64,000 bases of DNA from Pigmentiphaga humi (GCF_900606115.1 NZ_UWPJ01000016.1:62001-126000), one strand, 5' to 3'. Counted from the stretch's first letter, positions 8,226-18,519 are shown. Numbers and translations: made by a program. Notes: generated by a model from the sequence alone, not told the origin.

Positions 8226-8226
8226 C

Positions 8227-9282
<1,056 letters not shown>

Positions 9283-9334
9283 TCAATACTCAAACACTAC
9301 CGTCCACCCCACTCGGCCCCAAGAACCTCTGGGG

Positions 9335-9413
9335 CCCAGGGCACAGCGGATCCGGCTCCGCCGGTCCGCCAGTGCCGCCCCCTGGGGGGCGCGCGTCAGC
9401 GCGTAGGGGGGGG
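9335..9413 (-). repeat. Dispersed GC-rich repeat, copy C (between ilvH and ilvC)
   Basis: Nearly identical to copy B over about 79 bases and in the same orientation relative to its upstream gene. It begins immediately after the ilvH stop codon and sits inside the ilv operon. Confidence 0.85.
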
Positions 9414-9905
9414 CTATATTTTCAGTACGCGTTCACCCCGACCCACGCCGCTGCTGCCGGTGCGGACCGTTTCCAGGATGCTGGCGCGGTCCAGCGCTTC
9501 GATGAACGCGTCCAGCTTGCTCTTGTCGCCGGTCAGTTCGACCGTATAGGACTTGTCGGTCACGTCGACGATATGGCCGCGGAAAATATCGACCATCCGC
9601 TTCATTTCCTCGCGCTCCTTGCCGACCGCGCGAACCTTGATCAGCATCAGTTCGCGCTCGATGTGGGGAGCCTCGGTGAGATCGACCACCTTGACCACCT
9701 CGACCAGCCGGTTGAGGTGCTTGGTGATCTGCTCGATGACGTCGTCCGAGCCCGAGGTGACGACGGTCATGCGCGACAGCGTGGCGTCCTCGGTCGGGGC
9801 GACGGTCAGCGTCTCGATGTTGTAGCCGCGGGCCGAGAACAGCCCCACCACGCGGGACAAGGCGCCTGCTTCGTTCTCCAGAAGCACGGATATGATGTGT
9901 CGCAT
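9414..9905 (-). CDS. ilvH: Acetolactate synthase small (regulatory) subunit
   Basis: This is a 163-residue regulatory subunit. An N-terminal ACT domain (HIISVLLENEAGALSRVVGLF, then YNIETLTVAPTED) binds valine for feedback inhibition. The C-terminal half (HIERELMLIKVRA, MVDIFRGHIVDVTDKSY) is the usual IlvH tail. It lies 9 bases after ilvI and is almost certainly co-transcribed and assembled with it. Length is standard for the family. Confidence 0.96.
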   Translation of the reverse strand: MRHIISVLLENEAGALSRVVGLFSARGYNIETLTVAPTEDATLSRMTVVTSGSDDVIEQITKHLNRLVEVVKVVDLTEAPHIERELMLIKVRAVGKEREEMKRMVDIFRGHIVDVTDKSYTVELTGDKSKLDAFIEALDRASILETVRTGSSGVGRGERVLKI

Positions 9906-9914
9906 GTGTGCTCC

Positions 9915-11651
9915 TTAGAGATCTTCCGAACCGAGCAGCATCTCGGTCAGGCCCTTGCCGGCCTTCACCATGGGCCACACGTTCTCGGTGCGGTCCGTGA
10001 TGATGTCCAGGAACACCAGGCGGTTCTTGTGCGTCGTGAAGGCCTCGCGCAGCGCGCCCTCCACGTCGGCCGGCTTGTCGATGCGCATGCCCACGTGGCC
10101 GTAGGCCTCGGCCAGCTTGACGAAGTCGGGCAGCGAATCCATATAGGACTCGGCATAGCGCGAACCGTAGTCGATCTGCTGCCACTGGCGCACCATGCCC
10201 AGGTAGCGGTTGTTCAGGCACAGGATCTTGGGGCTGAGCCGGTACTGGTGGCAGGTCGACAGTTCCTGGATGTTCATCTGGATCGACCCTTCGCCGGTGA
10301 TGACGGCGATGTCGGCGTCCGGATGGATCATCTGCACGCCCATGGCGTACGGCAGGCCCACGCCCATCGTGCCCAGGCCTCCGGAATTGACCCAGCGGCG
10401 CGGCTTGTTGAAGCGGTAGTACTGCGCGGCCCACATCTGGTGCTGGCCCACGTCGGAAGTCACGAAGGCCTCGCCGCGGGTGACCTCGCACAGCTTTTCG
10501 ATCACGAACTGCGGCTTGATGACTTCGTCCGAACCCTTGTACTTCAGGCACTCGCGCTCGCGCCAGGCGCCGATCTGCTTCCACCACGCGGCGGTCTGCT
10601 CGGGCGCGCGGCGGGTTTCCTTGAGCGCGGCCTCGACGTGCACGATCAGATCCTGCAGCACGTCCTTGACGTCGCCCACGATGGGCACGTCCACCTTGAC
10701 GCGCTTGGAGATCGACGAGGGATCGATGTCGATGTGGACGATCTTGCGGGCGTTCTGCGCGAAGTGCTTGGGATTGCCGATCACGCGGTCGTCGAAGCGC
10801 GCGCCGATGGCCACCAGCACGTCGCAGTGCTGCATGGCCATGTTGGCTTCGTAGGTGCCGTGCATGCCGGGCATGCCCACGAAGCGGCGGTCGTCGGCCG
10901 GGAGCGCGCCCAGGCCCATCAGCGTGTTGGTGCAGGGCACGTCCAGCAGCTGCACGAGCCGGGTCAGCTCGGGCGCGGCATCGGACAGCACCACGCCGCC
11001 GCCGGTGTAGATCATCGGGCGCTCGGCCTGCAGCAGCAGCTGCACCGCCTTCTTGATCTGGCCCTGGTGGCCCTTCACGACCGGCGAGTACGAGCGCATC
11101 TTGATCTCGCCCGCGGGCGGCGTGTACTTGCAGCGGGCGATCGTGATGTCTTTGGGAATATCGACCAGCACCGGGCCGGGACGGCCGGTGCGGGCGATGT
11201 AGAAGGCTTTGCGGATGACGTCCGCGAGGTCCTTGACGTCCTTGACCAGGAAGTTGTGCTTGACGCACGGCCGCGTAATGCCGACCGTATCGGCTTCCTG
11301 GAAGGCATCCTGGCCGATGGCCGACGTGGGCACCTGCCCGGTCAGCACCACCATCGGGATGGAGTCCATGTAGGCGGTGGCGATGCCCGTCACCGCGTTG
11401 GTCACGCCCGGGCCGCTGGTCACCAGCGCCACGCCGACGCGATCGGATACGCGCGAATACGCGTCCGCCGCGTGCACGGCAGCTTGCTCGTGACGCACCA
11501 GGATGTGCTTGAATCGGTCTTGCTTGAAGATCTCGTCGTAGATGTAGAGCACCGAGCCGCCGGGATAACCGAACACATGTTCGACTCCCTCATCGGCAAG
11601 GGCGCGCACGACGATTTCGGCGCCTGTGAGTTCCATTGGATTTTCGTCCAT
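9915..11651 (-). CDS. ilvI: Acetolactate synthase large (catalytic) subunit
   Basis: This is a 578-residue ThDP/FAD enzyme that condenses pyruvate to acetolactate, the first common step of branched-chain amino acid synthesis. Visible are the catalytic Glu region ILVRHEQAAVHAADAYSR, GRPGPVLVDIPKD, and the ThDP-Mg motif GEGSIQMNIQELST ending in NNRYLGMVRQW. The start is ambiguous between ATG 11651 and ATG 11636 (MELTGAEIV); neither has a clear ribosome site. It is the first gene of ilvI-ilvH-ilvC. A 405-base leader precedes it. Confidence 0.95.
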   Translation of the reverse strand: MDENPMELTGAEIVVRALADEGVEHVFGYPGGSVLYIYDEIFKQDRFKHILVRHEQAAVHAADAYSRVSDRVGVALVTSGPGVTNAVTGIATAYMDSIPMVVLTGQVPTSAIGQDAFQEADTVGITRPCVKHNFLVKDVKDLADVIRKAFYIARTGRPGPVLVDIPKDITIARCKYTPPAGEIKMRSYSPVVKGHQGQIKKAVQLLLQAERPMIYTGGGVVLSDAAPELTRLVQLLDVPCTNTLMGLGALPADDRRFVGMPGMHGTYEANMAMQHCDVLVAIGARFDDRVIGNPKHFAQNARKIVHIDIDPSSISKRVKVDVPIVGDVKDVLQDLIVHVEAALKETRRAPEQTAAWWKQIGAWRERECLKYKGSDEVIKPQFVIEKLCEVTRGEAFVTSDVGQHQMWAAQYYRFNKPRRWVNSGGLGTMGVGLPYAMGVQMIHPDADIAVITGEGSIQMNIQELSTCHQYRLSPKILCLNNRYLGMVRQWQQIDYGSRYAESYMDSLPDFVKLAEAYGHVGMRIDKPADVEGALREAFTTHKNRLVFLDIITDRTENVWPMVKAGKGLTEMLLGSEDL

Positions 11652-12056
11652 TCAAGTTCGCGCTGACGCCCCGGGCGGTACTGCCACTGGCAGGGAAACC
11701 AAACCTGCGCGGATACCGGCAACATGCGGCGACGCATCACGGTTCACGGAACCGCTCCGCTCGCCCACCCTGCCGATTTCGCGCACGTTCACCGGAACGA
11801 GCACTGAAGGTTGAAACGGAAGGCCAAGACCGGACGCTTTTGGCGCGGGCTCGGGCTGTTTACTGCAAGAAATGGCGCCGAAGGGTGACGGCGTCAGACT
11901 ACGCTCTGCCGTCGGCTTTGGTATGACTTTCGGCTAGCCCGCGAGGTTAGCAGACATGTTGCAGTGCGGTCAACAAACCGGCCTGGCCTGGTGTTTTCCC
12001 GCACTGCGTGCCGGCGCGCCCTTGCGCGCGGGACAGCCGGGTTATCGTAGCCCCCC
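11652..12056. promoter_or_regulatory. ilv operon leader and divergent intergenic region
   Basis: This 405-base gap separates ilvI (-) from the RDD gene (+). On the minus strand TTGACC (11973-11968) and an extended -10 TGCTAACCT (TAACCT at 11949-11944) with an 18-base spacer look like a sigma-70 promoter, giving a leader of about 290 bases. The leader contains a GACGGC/GCCGTC stem near 11888-11914. I searched for a short leader peptide rich in Ile, Leu or Val and found none, so attenuation is not supported. Confidence 0.5.
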
Positions 12057-12488
12057 ATGAACGCGAGCCCTCCTTCCCCTCCTCCCGCCACGCCCGGCCG
12101 CTGGCGCCGCTTCGCCTGCATGCTGTACGAGGCCATCCTGCTGTTCGGCGTGGTCTTCGTGGCCGACTACCTGTTCGACACGCTGACCCAGAGCAAGCAC
12201 GCGCTGATGCTGCGCCACGAGCGCCAGGCCTGGCTGTTCTTCGTGATCGGCGCCTATTTCGTGCTGTGCTGGCGCCTGGGCGGCCAGACCCTGCCCATGA
12301 AGACCTGGAACATCCGGCTCACCGACGGCAACGGCGGCCGCCCGCCGGTCTGGAAGGCCATCGTGCGCTACGTGCTGGCCTGGCCGTTCACGCTGACCGG
12401 CTTCGGCTTCCTGTGGAGCTTCTTCGACCGCGACCGCCAGTTCCCCCAAGACAGGCTGCTGGGCACGCGCCTGGTATCCACGCGCTGA
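12057..12488 (+). CDS. RDD family membrane protein
   Basis: This is a 143-residue inner-membrane protein of the RDD family. The order is a proline-rich start, a first helix with RRFACMLYEAILLFGVVFVA, a second helix (WLFFVIGAYFVLCWRLGGQT), the family turn LPMKTWNIRLTDGNGG, and a third helix before the C-terminus. RDD proteins are small membrane proteins of mostly unknown or ion-transport function. It stands alone, divergent from ilvI. Confidence 0.85.
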   Translation: MNASPPSPPPATPGRWRRFACMLYEAILLFGVVFVADYLFDTLTQSKHALMLRHERQAWLFFVIGAYFVLCWRLGGQTLPMKTWNIRLTDGNGGRPPVWKAIVRYVLAWPFTLTGFGFLWSFFDRDRQFPQDRLLGTRLVSTR

Positions 12489-12498
12489 CGCCCCTCGG

Positions 12499-12516
12499 CC
12501 CGCCGAACCCGGCGGG
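12499..12516 (+). terminator. Hairpin after the RDD gene
   Basis: CCCGCCG and CGGCGGG form a perfect 7-bp stem with a 4-base loop, 10 bases after the RDD stop. No T-run follows, so it may be a transcript-end structure rather than an intrinsic terminator. Confidence 0.4.
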
Positions 12517-12660
12517 ATACGGGCCGCGCGCCCGAGCCCCCTTCCATGCGTCCCTTTTCCGACGCCCGCCGCCGGTCGCACGCTGTTTGTTGCGTATTTC
12601 CCGAATACGGCAACACGTTCAGCTTTTTGTCAGCGATCACATTTATTCTTCACACCCGAA

Positions 12661-12679
12661 GGTAATGCGAATCGTTCTC
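12661..12679 (+). promoter_or_regulatory. Fur box upstream of the TonB receptor
   Basis: GGTAATGCGAATCGTTCTC matches the 19-base Fur consensus at 14 positions and is palindromic in the same sense. It lies about 100 bases before the receptor start, which implies iron repression. Confidence 0.75.
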
Positions 12680-12779
12680 TATTAGGTTCGCATCTCGATT
12701 CCTGACGATGGGCCCGCCCCATCCGCTTTGGATTTATTCATACAGACCGGGCAGCACACCTGCCCTCGGGGGATTTACG

Positions 12780-15053
12780 GTGAATCAAGCGAACCCATTC
12801 CGGTTCAATACGCTGGCGGCCGCCATTGGCGGCGCGCTGGCCATGATGCCTGCCTTGCAGGCCCAGGCGCAGAGCGCCACGTCGGCCGACGCGCCGCACA
12901 CCAGCGGGCAGCTCGCGCCCATCACGGTGCGCGGCGACAACGACACGCCGTACAAGGCCGACAGCTCCGCCTCGCAGAAATTCACCGCGCCGCTGGTCGA
13001 TACGCCCAAGACCGTCACCGTGATTCCCCAGGAAATCATCGAGAACACGGCCTCCACCACGCTGACCGAAGCACTGCGCCTGACGCCGGGCATTTCGTTC
13101 GGCGCCGGCGAAGGCGGCAACCCGCTGGGCGACCGGCCGTTCATCCGCGGCTACGACGCACAGTCGAGCACCTACATCGACGGCATGCGCGACATCGGCG
13201 CCACCGTCCGCGAAGTGTTCAACCTGGAACAGATCGAAGTCACCAAAGGCCCGGATGGCGCCTACGGCGGCCGGGGCGGCGCCGGCGGCAGCATCAACCT
13301 GATCACCAAGGCTCCCAAGGCCGAGCGCTTCACCAACGCCAGCCTGGGCCTGGGCACCGACAACTACAAGCGCGCCACCGTCGACAGCAACTGGCTGCTG
13401 GGCGACACCATGGCCTTCCGCCTGAACGCCATGGCGCACGACGCCGACGTGGCCGGCCGCGATTCCGTCGACGTGTCGCGCTGGGGCATCGCGCCGTCGT
13501 TCATCTGGGGCCTGAACACGCCCACCCGCGTCACGCTGAGCTATTCGCACGTCCAGACCGACGATACGCCCGACTCCGGCATTCCGTTCATGTACGGCAA
13601 CAAGTTCCCGGCGGGCACCACCCAGATCCGGCCGGTTACCGTCAACATGGACAACTTCTATGGCCTGGCGAGCGATTTCTACAAGACGCGTTCCGACGTC
13701 GCCACCGCGCGCGTCGAACACGACATCAGCAGCAACCTGACGGTGCGCAACACGCTGCGCTACACCTCCGTGGACCAGCGCTACATCTGGACCAACCCCG
13801 ACGACAGCCAGGGCAATGTGAACGACGGCCGCGTCTGGCGCAGCGCGAAATCGCGCACCGGCGGCGTCCACACCATCGCCAACCAGACCGAGCTGTTCGG
13901 CAAGGCGAACCTCGGCGGCTACGAGCACAGCTTCAACACCGGCATCGAGATCTCGCGCGAGAAATCCGACACCGGCTCGTACACCGTGGACCGCACCTTG
14001 CCGAGTCCCAACAACAACGGAGCTGCGACTTGCGCCGCCGGCACGGGCGCGGCATCCGGCTACAACTGCACGGACCTCTACAATCCCAACCCCAACGACC
14101 CGTGGGCCGGTTCCGTGGTCGAAGGCGACCGCAACAATCACTTCAAGGCGACCTCGTTCTCGGTCTATGGTTTCGACACCATCAAATGGACCGACAAGTG
14201 GCTGACCAACGTCGGCCTGCGCGTGGACAACTACAAGACCGGCCTGGTCAGCCCGACCGCCGACGTGGGCCGCAGCGACACGCTGTTCAACTACCAGCTC
14301 GGCATGATCTACAAGCCCGCGCAGAACGGCAGCGTCTACCTGTCGTACGGCACGTCCTCCACGCCGGCCAACTCGACGCTGGGCCAAGGCTCCGAGTCGC
14401 AGGGCCTTACCCCGGGCCGCGGCGGCGTGGGCGTCAACGCTCAGGACATGGCTCCGGAAAAGAACCGCACGCTCGAGCTGGGGACCAAGTGGAACGTGCT
14501 GGAGAACCGTCTGGCGCTGTCCGGCGCGATCTTCCGCATCGACACCACCAACGCGCGCGTGACGCAGCCCGACGGCACCTACGCCATGGCCGGCAATCGC
14601 CGGATCAACGGCTTCGAAGTCGGCGCCTCGGGCAACATCACCAAGGCTTGGCAAGTGTTCGGCGGCTACACGTTCCTGGATAGCGAGATCCGCGACCAGG
14701 GCAGGGATACCGCCGCCGCGCGCGGCCAGGAATTCCCCAACACGCCCAAGCACACTGCCACGCTGTGGACCACCTACGCCATCAACAGCGATTTCTCGAT
14801 CGGCGGCGGCATGTTCATCTCCAGCAAGCAATACGGTTCGAACTCTTCATCGACCACGACAGTGCGCCGCTACATCCCGGGCTACACCCGCTTCGACGCA
14901 ATGGCCGCCTACCGGATCAACCGCAACGTCAGCCTGCAGCTGAACCTGCTGAACCTGACCGACAAGCGCTACTTCACCACGACTTACTCGACGCACTACG
15001 CGTCGGTGGGCGCGGGCCGCGTGGCGATCCTGAACCTCAACTTGAAGTATTGA
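12780..15053 (+). CDS. TonB-dependent ferric-siderophore receptor (catecholate type)
   Basis: This is an outer-membrane receptor of about 757 residues. A signal peptide ends near LQAQAQS. The plug domain contains KTVTVIPQEIIENTAS, LTEALRLTPGISFGAGEGG, RPFIRGYDAQSSTYIDGMRD and IEVTKGPDGAYGGRGGAGGS. The barrel ends with the classic C-terminal aromatic residue (LNLNLKY). The plug resembles Fiu/catecholate receptors, and Bordetella has many such bfr genes; I cannot say which this is. The GTG at 12780 was chosen because it follows a CGGGGGA site and directly opens the signal peptide. The ATG at 12708 would add an unlikely 24-residue lead. An upstream Fur box supports iron regulation. Confidence 0.9.
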   Translation: MNQANPFRFNTLAAAIGGALAMMPALQAQAQSATSADAPHTSGQLAPITVRGDNDTPYKADSSASQKFTAPLVDTPKTVTVIPQEIIENTASTTLTEALRLTPGISFGAGEGGNPLGDRPFIRGYDAQSSTYIDGMRDIGATVREVFNLEQIEVTKGPDGAYGGRGGAGGSINLITKAPKAERFTNASLGLGTDNYKRATVDSNWLLGDTMAFRLNAMAHDADVAGRDSVDVSRWGIAPSFIWGLNTPTRVTLSYSHVQTDDTPDSGIPFMYGNKFPAGTTQIRPVTVNMDNFYGLASDFYKTRSDVATARVEHDISSNLTVRNTLRYTSVDQRYIWTNPDDSQGNVNDGRVWRSAKSRTGGVHTIANQTELFGKANLGGYEHSFNTGIEISREKSDTGSYTVDRTLPSPNNNGAATCAAGTGAASGYNCTDLYNPNPNDPWAGSVVEGDRNNHFKATSFSVYGFDTIKWTDKWLTNVGLRVDNYKTGLVSPTADVGRSDTLFNYQLGMIYKPAQNGSVYLSYGTSSTPANSTLGQGSESQGLTPGRGGVGVNAQDMAPEKNRTLELGTKWNVLENRLALSGAIFRIDTTNARVTQPDGTYAMAGNRRINGFEVGASGNITKAWQVFGGYTFLDSEIRDQGRDTAAARGQEFPNTPKHTATLWTTYAINSDFSIGGGMFISSKQYGSNSSSTTTVRRYIPGYTRFDAMAAYRINRNVSLQLNLLNLTDKRYFTTTYSTHYASVGAGRVAILNLNLKY

Positions 15054-15197
15054 CCCCCCCTACGCGCTTACGCGCGCCCCCCAGGGGGCGGCACTGGCGG
15101 ACCGGAAGGGAAGCCCGCCCCCAAGCGGCCTACGGCCGCTCCCCCTCACGGGGGCGAAGCGGGTGGACCGGCAAAGCCGGATCCACCGCTTCCTGGG
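15054..15197 (+). repeat. Dispersed GC-rich repeat, copy D (after TonB receptor, with insertion)
   Basis: This copy starts right at the receptor stop codon (CCCCCCCTACGCGCTTACGC) and ends at TCCTGGG. Between the GGCACTGGCGGACCGG part and the final GGACCGGCAAAGCCGGATCC stem lie about 55 extra bases that hold a second GGGGGCG-type unit, so this is a compound or duplicated copy. Confidence 0.8.
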
Positions 15198-15210
15198 TTA
15201 GAGCACTTTG

Positions 15211-15258
15211 AAACCCGGCGTCATCCCTTGGGGTGGGCCGGGTTTTCGTTTTCTTGAT
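15211..15258 (+). terminator. Rho-independent terminator of the TonB receptor
   Basis: AAACCCGGC and GCCGGGTTT form a perfect 9-bp stem and are followed by a T-rich tail (TCGTTTTCTT). It lies downstream of repeat copy D, so the repeat itself is transcribed. Confidence 0.85.
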
Positions 15259-15336
15259 GGCTGGTGTCTTCGGGCACAGTAAGATAAGTTGGCCGGGGCG
15301 TTCCCGGTTGTCGATTTTTTTCTTCCGCATCGTTCC

Positions 15337-16101
15337 ATGTCATCGATCTCCCCCCAGCAGTTGAACGCGGCTTCGGCCGAGGACTTTGCCGAGATTTTGC
15401 GCGGGCCGCGGGACCGCGCGGCGGCCTGGTTGCGGACGGCGGCGGAAGGGGGAGTGGTGGAAGCGCAGGCGGTGTATGCGCAGATGCTGCTCGACGGCGA
15501 CGGCGTGGCGGCGGATCCGGAACAGGCGGTCTACTGGTTCAAGCGCGCTTCCGACGCCAATCACGCCATGGCCATGAACATGCTGGGCCAGTGCCACCGC
15601 CACGGCTGGGGCGTGGCGCAGAACCTGGTGCTGGCTGCCTACTGGTACCGTCTCGCGGCCCAGCGGGGGCTGGACTGGGGCATGTACAACCATGCCACCG
15701 CGCTGGCGCTGGGCGAAGGCGTGCAAGCCGACCGGCAGGAAGCGCTCGCGTGGTTCGAGCGCGCCGCCGGGCTGGGGCACGCCAAATCCATCAACATCCT
15801 CGGCGGCTTCCACGAGGACGGCTGGGGCGGCTTGCCGGCCGACAAGGAACAGGCCTACGCATACTATCTGCGCGCGGCCGAAGGCGGCGATTTCCGCGGC
15901 CAGTTCAACATCGCCCGGCTGTTGATCGAGCGCGGCGAAATCGATGCCGCGCTGCCCTGGCTGGACCGCATTCCGGATACGGCCACGGCGGCCTTTCTCG
16001 CCAAGGCCGCGAGTTTCCTGGCTGAAAGCGGCGACGACCGCCTGCGCGCCAAGGCGCACGAATTGCGCCGGCAGGCGCTTGCGCGAGGCGCCTTCGCATG
16101 A
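15337..16101 (+). CDS. Sel1-repeat (TPR-like) protein
   Basis: This is a 254-residue protein built of Sel1-type helical repeats, for example AEGGVVEAQAVYAQMLLDGD, then YWFKRASDANHAMAMNMLGQ, then WFERAAGLGHAKSINILGGF, then YYLRAAEGGDFRGQFNIARL. Such repeats mediate protein contacts. There is no signal peptide when ATG 15337 is used; a TTG at 15289 would add residues without support. Its stop overlaps the start of the hydrolase gene (ATGA), so the two are coupled. Confidence 0.82.
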   Translation: MSSISPQQLNAASAEDFAEILRGPRDRAAAWLRTAAEGGVVEAQAVYAQMLLDGDGVAADPEQAVYWFKRASDANHAMAMNMLGQCHRHGWGVAQNLVLAAYWYRLAAQRGLDWGMYNHATALALGEGVQADRQEALAWFERAAGLGHAKSINILGGFHEDGWGGLPADKEQAYAYYLRAAEGGDFRGQFNIARLLIERGEIDAALPWLDRIPDTATAAFLAKAASFLAESGDDRLRAKAHELRRQALARGAFA

Positions 16102-17012
16102 TGGCGTGGGCCATGCGCCGCTTCACGCTGGGCGTGGCGGCGCTGGTCGGGCTGACGGCGTGGGCGTTGACGGCCTGGCTGCCATGGCCCGCCGCGCTCT
16201 TGGCGGCGCTCGCGCTCGCGGTGCTGAACCACGCGCTCATCGTCGCCTCGGGCTTCCTGCTCGCCAAGCGCTGCGCCGACCGCGCGGGCACGCCGGCCCC
16301 GCGCGGCTGGCTCGCCGCGATTCCCGCCGAAGCCCTGCTCTCGATGCGCAACATGTACCTGGACATGCCCTGGCGCCAGCGCTGGACCACGCGCCAGCCT
16401 CCCCGCACACGCGGCGCGGTGCTGCTGGTGCATGGCTACGGCTGCAATCGCGGCGTCTGGCGGGATCTCGATACCTGGCTGGCCGGCCGCGGCTGGGCGG
16501 TCGGCGCCGTGGACCTCGAACCGCCGCGCGCCAGCATCGATGCATTCGGCCCCCAGGTCGCCGCGGCGGCCGCGGCGCTGGCGCGGCAGACCGGCCACGC
16601 GCAAGTGGCCGTCATCGCCCACAGCATGGGTGGCCTGGCGGCGCGCGCGGCGCTGCGCAGCATGCCTGAGGCACCGATCCGGCACGTCATCACGCTGGGC
16701 ACGCCGCACGGCGGGACCTGGCACGCGTGCCTGGGGCGGGGTGTCTGCGCAACCGAAATGGCTCCCGACAGCGCCTGGCTGACCACGCTGTGCGGCGCGG
16801 AGGGGCCCGCGCTGGCGGCCAGGTTCACCTGCGTGGCCTCGCACCATGACAACATCGTCAGCCCGGCGTCGCGCGCCGTGCTGCCCGGCGCCTCGTCGGT
16901 ACGGCTGTTCACCCGCGTCGGCCACATGGCGATGCTGCATGCGCCGCCGGTGCGCGCCTTCCTCGCCGAACGGCTCGAACAACTGTACGCGGCCCCCGGC
17001 GACGCGGCCTGA
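16098..17012 (+). CDS. Membrane-anchored alpha/beta hydrolase (lipase-like)
   Basis: This is a 304-residue hydrolase with two N-terminal hydrophobic segments (FTLGVAALVGLTAWALTAWL and LLAALALAVLNHALIVASGF) that anchor it in the membrane. The hydrolase core has VLLVHGYGCNRGVWRDL, the nucleophile elbow AHSMGG (Ser about 176), GTPHGGTW and a C-terminal GHMAML His. This matches lipase/PGAP1-like enzymes that act on lipids or esters. It is coupled to the Sel1 gene upstream and followed by a metallophosphoesterase. Confidence 0.85.
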   Translation: MMAWAMRRFTLGVAALVGLTAWALTAWLPWPAALLAALALAVLNHALIVASGFLLAKRCADRAGTPAPRGWLAAIPAEALLSMRNMYLDMPWRQRWTTRQPPRTRGAVLLVHGYGCNRGVWRDLDTWLAGRGWAVGAVDLEPPRASIDAFGPQVAAAAAALARQTGHAQVAVIAHSMGGLAARAALRSMPEAPIRHVITLGTPHGGTWHACLGRGVCATEMAPDSAWLTTLCGAEGPALAARFTCVASHHDNIVSPASRAVLPGASSVRLFTRVGHMAMLHAPPVRAFLAERLEQLYAAPGDAA

Positions 17013-17091
17013 CCACACTGCCGGCCGACGTCACAAACACGTCATCCCGGCATGTTTCCATTCCTGGCATGGCAACATCCTCCTGGCCAGC

Positions 17092-17976
17092 GTGACGACA
17101 TCGCCCCCCACCCAATGGCGCACCATCTGGATCTCGGACCTGCATCTGGGAACCTCGGGCTGCAATGCCGGCCACCTGCTCGACTTCCTCCGGCACAACG
17201 AGTCCGAGACGCTCTACCTGGTCGGCGACATCATCGACGGCTGGCAGCTGCGCAAGACGTGGAACTGGCCGCAAGCCCACAACGACGTGGTGCAGAAGGT
17301 GCTGCGCAAGGCGCGCAAGGGCACGCGCGTGGTGTTCATTCCCGGCAACCATGACGAATTCGCGCGCCAGTTCATCGGCTATGCCTTCGGCGACATCGAA
17401 GTGCGCAACGACGCCGTCCACGTCACGGCCGACGGCAGGCGGCTCTGGGTGACCCACGGCGACCAGTTCGACGGCGTGATCCAGCACAGCAAATGGCTGG
17501 CGCACCTGGGCGACACCCTCTACACCTTCGCGTTGTGGCTGAACCTGCACCTGAACCGGGTGCGCCGCCGCCTCGGCCTGCATTATTGGTCGCTGTCGCA
17601 GTATCTCAAACACAAGGTGAAGAACGCCGTCGCCTTCATCACCGACTTCGAGAACGTGCTGATCAACGAGGCGCGCCGACAGGGCTACGACGGCGTGGTC
17701 TGCGGCCACATCCACAAGCCCGAGATCCGCATGGCCGACGGCGTGCTCTACTGCAACGACGGCGACTGGGTAGAAAGCCTGTCGGCGCTGGCGGAAGACC
17801 ATGCGGGCCAGTTGCACCTGGTGTACTGGACCCAGCTCGCCGGCGGCGGCGATGCCGCGCCGGCCAAGACGGTGCGCCGCAGGCGGCCGGTGGAATTGCC
17901 GGCGCTGCCCTCTACGCTGGCGCCGGTGCGCGAGGCCCCGCCCGCGGAAACGGCCAGGGAAACGGCCGACGTTTGA
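17092..17976 (+). CDS. Metallophosphoesterase (UDP-2,3-diacylglucosamine diphosphatase-like)
   Basis: This is a protein of about 294 residues of the calcineurin-like phosphoesterase group close to LpxH (COG2908-type). Metal-binding motifs are ISDLHLGTSG, LVGDIIDGW, IPGNHDE, VTHGDQFD and VCGHIHKPE. The family hydrolyses pyrophosphate bonds in lipid A precursors or related nucleotides; the long C-terminal tail (RRRRPVELPALPS and following) is extra. The GTG at 17092 was chosen as the first start that precedes the domain without running into the hydrolase gene; its ribosome site is weak. Confidence 0.82.
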   Translation: MTTSPPTQWRTIWISDLHLGTSGCNAGHLLDFLRHNESETLYLVGDIIDGWQLRKTWNWPQAHNDVVQKVLRKARKGTRVVFIPGNHDEFARQFIGYAFGDIEVRNDAVHVTADGRRLWVTHGDQFDGVIQHSKWLAHLGDTLYTFALWLNLHLNRVRRRLGLHYWSLSQYLKHKVKNAVAFITDFENVLINEARRQGYDGVVCGHIHKPEIRMADGVLYCNDGDWVESLSALAEDHAGQLHLVYWTQLAGGGDAAPAKTVRRRRPVELPALPSTLAPVREAPPAETARETADV

Positions 17977-18050
17977 GCGCCGGCGCGCCGCACGCCGGCT
18001 ATGCGGCGCACCGCGCGATTACCCCGCCTTGGCGCTCCCGCAGGAACGGC

Positions 18051-18269
18051 TCAGCGGCGGCGGCCCAGCACGATCACGACCGCGCCCGCCGCGATGGCCA
18101 CGATGCCTGCCCATGTCGGGATGGGCACCGTTTTCTCGGTATCGGCCGTCGCCTCGACCGGGCCGACCTTCAACAGCGTTTCCTCCGAGGTGTACGAAAA
18201 GCTCTTGTAGCCGAGCGCCACCACGCCCAGCACGATCAGAACGATGCCGACGATCACGGATGCCTTCAT
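18051..18269 (-). CDS. Small two-helix membrane protein (DUF3185-like)
   Basis: This is a 72-residue protein with an N-terminal helix (SVIVGIVLIVLGVVALGY), a short exposed loop containing VGPVEATADTEK, and a second helix (TWAGIVAIAAGAVVIVLG) ending in Arg residues. The ATG at 18269 has an AAGGGGG site. The pattern matches DUF3185-type membrane proteins of unknown function. It is divergent from feoA. Confidence 0.75.
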   Translation of the reverse strand: MKASVIVGIVLIVLGVVALGYKSFSYTSEETLLKVGPVEATADTEKTVPIPTWAGIVAIAAGAVVIVLGRRR

Positions 18270-18476
18270 GTATTCCCCCTTCCCCTTGAAAACCGCTCCG
18301 CATGCCGCGTCCGACCCGGACGCCACGGAAAATGTAACGGCGATGCAGGCAAGATATCCGATATTCCCGAGCTCGGCCGTAGCGTGTGAAACGGCGTAGC
18401 AATCCTTACCGCTTGTCATGAGAATGGCGCGGACTGCAGCGTCCCCAATTTTCAGCATCTGCGGGAAAACTATAAC

Positions 18477-18496
18477 TATAATTGGTAATCGTTTTC
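18477..18496 (+). promoter_or_regulatory. feo promoter with Fur box
   Basis: A perfect -10 hexamer TATAAT (18477-18482) overlaps a 19-base Fur-like site (18478-18496; 12 of 19 matches, core GGTAATCGTTTTC). The overlap explains iron repression of feoA. A good -35 was not seen. Confidence 0.65.
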
Positions 18497-18519
18497 ATCT
18501 TCTCTCACCTGCCCAGCCC

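Noticed and set aside
11420-11740. Possible ilv leader peptide beginning MRRRMLPVSAQVWF
   Set aside because: It has no run of Ile, Leu or Val, no terminator/antiterminator pair was seen, and it overlaps ilvI in another frame.
12728-14831. Very long open frames antisense or out of frame to the TonB receptor (and similar ones over cyd, ilvI, rpoN and icd)
   Set aside because: Their translations are Arg/Ala/His-rich with no family motifs, as expected for shadow frames in high-GC DNA.
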